Assembly (NCBI RefSeq): GCF_048128805.1
Contig: NC_136012.1
Coordinates: forward strand, 12,837,725-12,901,724
Direction of reading: 5' to 3'
From: Centroberyx gerrardi
Lineage: Eukaryota > Chordata > Actinopteri > Beryciformes > Berycidae
DNA length: 64,000 nucleotides
Positions 63,092 to 64,000 of the stretch are shown here, one piece after another; position 1 is the first letter of the stretch, and each line of letters opens with the position of its first letter. The translations under genes were made by a program, and so were the position numbers. A model generated the notes under the pieces. The model ran no database searches and had not been told where the DNA came from. It saw only the letters and a program-made list of their open reading frames with translations.

Positions 63092-64000
63092 AAAGCCATC
63101 CAAGCCCCCAGAGGAAGGCGTGGTCACCGCAGGGTGGGTGGGGTAGGCCGATGTCTCTAGAGCGTGATGTCACAGGGTGGGGGTTGACCAGTTTGCCCTT
63201 CGTTGGTCCAGTGGGATCAAGGCGAAAGGCGTGAGCAGGACAGCTTTACTATGAAAAGGCTTTAGGCTACTGGGCTAAATCCAATTACAGCAGTATTGCG
63301 CTTGTTCATCCACTACTTCCAACAACAAATTAGGCCTAGAGTGGCCGCTCTGCATAGCCCACTTTTCACAGCTCTTGTTCATTCGTTTGCTTCTTCATTG
63401 CTCTACATGGTCTGCAAGTAAAGGTGTTGCTTGAATTTCCTCCGAACTCAATTTGGAGATCAACCGATGATATTCACTACACCTCTTAACACTTGCTGTG
63501 AAAAAAAACAGAAATCTGTTATTGTGGATTGTCAGAGGCACATCAATCACAGTTGCATGACAATGTGGGGAGACCGAATTTCCTCTTGTTGAAACCATAT
63601 GTTCAGCTAAACGCCTGCCGTCTACAGGAAGTTCTCGCATTCCCTCTCAGTTTACTATCGGTCACAGCTCAGCTAGAGCACAGAGACTCACAGACGGGCC
63701 TCGCCTTCAACAAGAGAGGGGCACAGAAAGTTAACTGCTTGGGTCTTTACAACTGTGATCAATCAGCCTGGGTTTAAATGAGGCAAGCCACTTCATGCAC
63801 TTACGATAATGCCCGTGGCCCAGTGCCCTGCTTGACAATTCATAATCCCCTTTTAGCCATGAGTGTCAGGAGTACTTCGGTAGGTCCCTGCTCTCTATAC
63901 TCGAACCTCTTTGTCAGTTCAGACGAGCAGCAGTTGGAGCAACATCACAACATCGCCCCGCCGTGTCTCTATAACGTGATATGGAATGTGTTTGCGCTTG

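Noticed and set aside
62904-63146. Open frames on both strands at the AC repeat
   Set aside because: Same simple-repeat artefact.

Overview
The window is genomic DNA of a ray-finned (teleost) fish, probably a percomorph-like species with compact introns. The genes have GT-AG introns and vertebrate exon structures. The spaces between exons are littered with short inverted-repeat DNA transposon remnants (MITEs) of kinds common in fish, plus CA, AG and AT microsatellites. No bacterial, plasmid or CRISPR feature is present. All gene calls come from reading the translations against remembered vertebrate families; no search was run.

Layout, left to right: a probable promoter and 5' exon of an unseen leftward gene (about 270-660); septin 8 (minus, coding 4141-9074, long 3' UTR to about 1166); sowaha (plus, one exon, 10036-11424, TATA box at 9853), head to head with septin 8; a 5.3 kb repeat-bearing gap; gdf9 (plus, two exons, 16917-19112); uqcrq (plus, 22200-24312); hspa4 (plus, 19 coding exons, 25028-33179) with a textbook heat-shock element in its promoter; gnpda1 (plus, six coding exons, 34923-36878); ndfip1 (plus, seven exons, 37731-41314, long 3' UTR); fgf1 (minus, three coding exons, 44563-47919), tail to tail with ndfip1; and the 3' seven exons of the glucocorticoid receptor nr3c1 (minus, 54690-60164), whose N-terminal exon lies beyond the right edge.

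The genes do not form a pathway; they are a conserved linkage group. In human, SEPTIN8-SOWAHA-GDF9-UQCRQ-HSPA4 lies at 5q31.1 and GNPDA1-NDFIP1-FGF1-NR3C1 at 5q31.3, several megabases away. Here the two blocks abut, and LEAP2, AFF4, ZCCHC10, SPRY4 and ARHGAP26, which lie among them in human, are not seen.

No wholly new system was found. The most interesting signals are regulatory or repeat-derived: two perfect consensus estrogen-response-element palindromes carried by a tandemly duplicated 140-bp repeat inside an hspa4 intron; the heat-shock element upstream of hspa4; a Tc1/mariner-like MITE ending 49 bp before an hspa4 exon; three repeat families each present twice in the window; and a fgf1 whose basic N-terminal motif and middle exon differ from the mammalian form.
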